Shown piece by piece: positions 23,481 through 25,997 of a stretch of 25,997 nt of DNA; the first letter of the stretch is position 1, and each line of letters starts with the position of its first letter. The notes under the pieces were generated by a model. The model made no database searches. It was not told the DNA's origin and was given only the letters and a program-made list of their open reading frames with translations. Source of the DNA: an uncultured Blastocatellia bacterium (GTDB lineage: Bacteria; Acidobacteriota; Blastocatellia; Pyrinomonadales; Pyrinomonadaceae). A program made the position numbers and the translations under genes. Where the stretch lies: NCBI GenBank assembly GCA_946480785.1, contig CAMLLD010000082.1, forward strand, positions 1 to 25,997. The letters run 5' to 3'.

Positions 23481-24392
23481 TTAACATCGGTCCAAAATCC
23501 GTGTAATCCCTGACCGCTTCTTCGCTATCTTCAAGGAGCGTTTGCCGAGACGGCAATATAGATCGAGCGCATCTTTTAGATCGTGCTGCTTGAGTGCGGC
23601 AAGGTGGCGTTTGACGGTTTCCACGTCGCCGCGCGAAAACGTGCCGGTCAGCGCCGCGGAGGGATCTTTGGTTTCGAGATTGTGCGCGGTGCTGATGATT
23701 AAAGGCTGAAGTACCTGGCGGGCGGTCTTCCTTGTTAGTCCACAGGCGACGAGCATCTCCAGCGCCACGTCGAAAAGCGCGGTGATGTTGCCCGACGTCA
23801 TGACTGCGGCTGCGTGGTAAAGCGGTTTCTCGGCGGTGCGAATTGAGAAGCTCGTGCCGCCGAGGTCTCGCACCAGCGTCTTCGCTAAACGTACCGCACG
23901 CCGGTCGCCTTCGATGCTCCAAAAAGCGCCGTCGATTGGCGCGTTCGCGTCGGGCACCGAGATGAGCGGATGAACTGAGCCGACGCTCCAGCCCTGCGCA
24001 GCTAATGGGGAAAGTACTTCGCTCGCGAGCGCGCCGCTCGTGTGCAGGGCTATCGGTTTGGCGTCGAGTCGTAACTTACTCAGTTCGCGCGCGACGCCCG
24101 CGATTTGATCGTCAGGGACGGAAATTAAGAACAAATCTGCCTGCGGCAGCAAACCAATTTGTTTTGCAGCGAATGCTGCGATGTTGGCGTCTGAAACGTT
24201 GGCAGAGTTGCGAGCACGCGTGGCGGAGTTGCGAGCGAGTGTGGCAGCTTTGCGTGCACTCTCAACTCGCCGCGAGACCAGCGATCGCAGCGTGTACTTT
24301 CGCGCTGATAATGCCACGGCCAGAGCCGTTCCAAGCCGTCCTGTTCCGATGATTGAAACGCTCGGCTTTTGCTTTCTTTTCCTGTCGGGCAT
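23481..24392 (-). CDS. Rossmann-fold/DUF2520 oxidoreductase-like protein
   Basis: The 303-residue protein has an N-terminal NAD(P)-binding Rossmann domain (IIGTGRLGTALAVAL at 14-28, then LFLISVPDDQIAGVA) and a C-terminal helical DUF2520 domain with SVHPLISVPD, KPLYHAAAVMTSGNITAL and a Thr/Gly-rich GTFSRGDVETVKRHLAAL. These proteins resemble 2-dehydropantoate reductase and pyrroline-5-carboxylate reductase but their substrate is generally unassigned. In the Rossmann domain residues 45-65 carry 7-residue repeats (RKAATLA, RNSATRA, RNSANVS), encoded by three 21-bp units, which seem inserted in the family sequence. The ATG at 24392 is directly preceded by AT-rich DNA and lacks a clear ribosome site. 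It is probably cotranscribed with the malic enzyme. Confidence 0.85.
   Translation of the reverse strand: MPDRKRKQKPSVSIIGTGRLGTALAVALSARKYTLRSLVSRRVESARKAATLARNSATRARNSANVSDANIAAFAAKQIGLLPQADLFLISVPDDQIAGVARELSKLRLDAKPIALHTSGALASEVLSPLAAQGWSVGSVHPLISVPDANAPIDGAFWSIEGDRRAVRLAKTLVRDLGGTSFSIRTAEKPLYHAAAVMTSGNITALFDVALEMLVACGLTRKTARQVLQPLIISTAHNLETKDPSAALTGTFSRGDVETVKRHLAALKQHDLKDALDLYCRLGKRSLKIAKKRSGITRILDRC
24198..24260. repeat. Three 21-bp tandem repeats inside the DUF2520 gene
   Basis: Units start at 24198, 24219 and 24240 on the plus strand (GTTGGCAGAGTTGCGAGCAC and variants). They stay in frame on the minus strand, encoding heptads rich in Ala, Arg, Asn and Ser. The first two are close copies; the third is diverged. 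Confidence 0.8.
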
Positions 24393-24538
24393 GAGTATAT
24401 TTAGTCAACCCCAGGTTCATTCGGGCGCGCAACCATGCGAGCAGACGCATCATCATAGACTGCGCGTCCGGAATTAACGAGCAGCATCATAAGACCCCAT
24501 CCCTCAGGTCGTTCGCATTCTTTGGAGGTTTTTTCGAG

Positions 24539-25840
24539 ATGAACAACTTCTCCCGTGTCACTGGTGCTTTCCTGTTGACCGTGTCATTGCTTGGGAGTTC
24601 AACTATATCGCTCGCCCAAACGACGACCGTTATCAATCCGTCGCAGGACAAGACGACAACTACTCAGCCGGCGCAAACACAGACTCCAACTCAAACTCAG
24701 GGTCCGCCGCCCGAGATGAAGCCGGCCTCGACCGACTCGAAGTCTGATGCAACGAAGCCAACTGATCCCGCGAAGCAGTCTGACGCGAAGAAGACACAGC
24801 AGACCGCTGCGGTCGTAACACCCGCGAAGTCGACCAAGCCGCTTTCGACCAACGAAGACCCCGCGATGATCGGCAAGCGCAACATCAACGGCGGCTTCAT
24901 CGGCAAGATCGCCGGCGGGACTGAGAAGGAAGTGCGGCAGGGACGCGAGGCGGCCGCGGAAGTCGATCGCCAGGCGAAGTTCATCGACGACCCGGTGATC
25001 ACCGAGTATGTCAACCGCGTCGGGCAGAACATCGTGCTGCACTCCGATGCGAAAGTGCCGTTCACGATCAAAGTGATCGATTCGGACGAAGTTAACGCGT
25101 TCGCGCTGCCGGGTGGGTTCTTCTACGTGAACAAGGGATTGTTGCTCGCCGCTGACAACGAGGCTGAGCTCGCGGGCGTGATGGCCCACGAGATCGCGCA
25201 CGTCGCCGCGCGGCACGCGGTTGAGAATCAGGCGAAGGCGAGCTTGCTCGAGTACGCAGCGCTCGGCGCTTCGATCTTCCTCGGTGGCATTCCGGGAATG
25301 ATTTATCAGAACACTGCGGGCATCGGGTTGCTCGGCATCTTCATGAAGTTCAGCCGCAGTGCTGAAGAAGAGGCTGACAGGCTGGGCGTGCAGTACATGT
25401 ACGCGGCCGGTTACGACCCGGGTGCGATGGCGACGATGTTTGAAAAGCTCGAAGCGAAGAACAAGAAGAAACCGGGATTCATCTCGCGCGCGTTTTCGAC
25501 GCACCCGGCGCCGCCGGATCGCCGCGCAGCCGCGTTGGCGTTGGCCGCGAGGTTTCCGGAGCGTGAAGAGTATGTGATCAGCAGTTCGGAGTTTCAGCGC
25601 GTGAAGGCGCGGTTGTTGCGGTTGTCCAACGCGCGGGCTTCGACGACGGGAGCGATTCAGGCGGGAGATGAGAACGGAGCGCCCGGCAGGCCGACATTGA
25701 AGCGCCGTCAGCCGACGCCCGATGATTCAACCACGACGCCCGACGGCGATCAGCAAAAGCCGGCGGATACGTCCGCGCCGCCGAAATTGAAACGCAACGA
25801 CGGCTCAACCACTAAACCACCCAACCCCGACAAGCCGTAA
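24539..25840 (+). CDS. Secreted M48-family zinc metalloprotease
   Basis: The 433-residue protein starts at an ATG with TTGGAGG 8-9 nt upstream. Residues 1-27 are a signal peptide ending in SLAQ. Residues 28-105 are a Thr/Gln/Pro/Lys-rich low-complexity linker. The M48 catalytic domain covers about 125-340: ALPGGFFYVNKGLL (189-202), the zinc site HEIAH (217-221), the third ligand in EEEADRLG (E278) and STHPAPPDRR (320-329). A hydrophobic stretch after the active site (242-270) may contact the membrane. The C-terminus (370-433) is a disordered Pro/Lys/Asp tail. No TPR repeats follow, unlike BepA. A role in periplasmic protein quality control is likely from the family. A terminator follows about 100 bp downstream. 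Confidence 0.93.
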   Translation: MNNFSRVTGAFLLTVSLLGSSTISLAQTTTVINPSQDKTTTTQPAQTQTPTQTQGPPPEMKPASTDSKSDATKPTDPAKQSDAKKTQQTAAVVTPAKSTKPLSTNEDPAMIGKRNINGGFIGKIAGGTEKEVRQGREAAAEVDRQAKFIDDPVITEYVNRVGQNIVLHSDAKVPFTIKVIDSDEVNAFALPGGFFYVNKGLLLAADNEAELAGVMAHEIAHVAARHAVENQAKASLLEYAALGASIFLGGIPGMIYQNTAGIGLLGIFMKFSRSAEEEADRLGVQYMYAAGYDPGAMATMFEKLEAKNKKKPGFISRAFSTHPAPPDRRAAALALAARFPEREEYVISSSEFQRVKARLLRLSNARASTTGAIQAGDENGAPGRPTLKRRQPTPDDSTTTPDGDQQKPADTSAPPKLKRNDGSTTKPPNPDKP

Positions 25841-25942
25841 TCGCACCGGCCGACGTCGTCGACGGGGTTCGCCGTAGTCACGGTGGGTTTTCACAACGCC
25901 GAATGCTCGCGGTTCAACGCCGAAGGCGTTCACTAATTCAAG

Positions 25943-25972
25943 CCCAGGGTTGGTTTCCAACCCTGGGTTTTT
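25943..25972 (+). terminator. Rho-independent terminator after the M48 protease
   Basis: CCCAGGGTTGG (25943-25953) and CCAACCCTGGG (25957-25967) form a perfect 11-bp stem with a 3-nt loop, followed by five T residues (25968-25972). A smaller hairpin (AACGCC-GAA-GGCGTT, about 25916-25930) sits just upstream. Confidence 0.93.
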
Positions 25973-25997
25973 AGTGCCCGGTGGAATAAACGCTGAA

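Noticed and set aside
24599..25504. A 301-codon minus-strand frame
   Set aside because: It is antisense to the M48 protease, which has intact HEIAH and EEEAD motifs.

Overview
The window looks like a chromosomal segment of a GC-rich, free-living bacterium, most likely an Acidobacteriota member of the Blastocatellia/Pyrinomonadaceae type. This is an inference. It rests on bacillithiol genes (bshC and a YpdA-type reductase) outside Firmicutes, an atpDC pair separated from the rest of the ATP synthase genes, a YtrA-type GntR/slipin operon, a split acyl-CoA carboxylase, and many short tandem repeats, some inside genes. No phage, IS element, CRISPR array, tRNA or rRNA was seen.

Layout. 1-628 (-): the N-terminal part of an S41/CtpA-type protease, cut by the window edge. 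629-1180: gene-free, with a 23-bp tandem array running into a large nested inverted repeat. 1181-2104 (+): a GT2 glycosyltransferase with an in-frame 10-residue repeat array. 2240-4179 (-): atpD-atpC. 4344-5670 (+): GntR regulator and slipin, starting from a palindromic operator/promoter and ending at a strong terminator. 5724-6165: gene-free, with a 21-bp direct repeat and a possible decayed ORF. 6166-6435 (-): a small acidic protein.

6520-12807 (+): a long co-directional run: phosphofructokinase, GreA, a CDP-alcohol phosphatidyltransferase, a zinc-ribbon membrane protein with a pseudopilin-like tail, a DUF3592-like protein, biotin carboxylase, biotin carrier protein and a HAD phosphatase. 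It meets mutL tail to tail with a 4-bp overlap. 12804-16304 (-): bshC-mutL. 16409-19949 (-): an uncharacterised cluster in transcription order lipoprotein, helical 98-residue protein, HOGA/DapA-like aldolase, and a Pro/Thr-rich membrane protein with a duplicated two-helix module. 20061-22048 (+): PhzF-like protein and YpdA-like reductase, coupled by TAATG. 22043-24392 (-): DUF2520-type oxidoreductase and ACT-domain malic enzyme. 24539-25840 (+): secreted M48 metalloprotease followed by a textbook terminator.

Together the genes cover energy and carbon metabolism, thiol redox (BshC makes bacillithiol; YpdA would recycle its disulfide), lipid synthesis, repair and envelope proteolysis. The least explained parts are the 16.4-19.9 kb envelope cluster, the zinc-ribbon/pseudopilin fusion, the nested inverted repeat at 0.7-1.06 kb, and the habit of carrying short tandem repeats in frame inside otherwise conserved enzymes (GT2, MutL, DUF2520).
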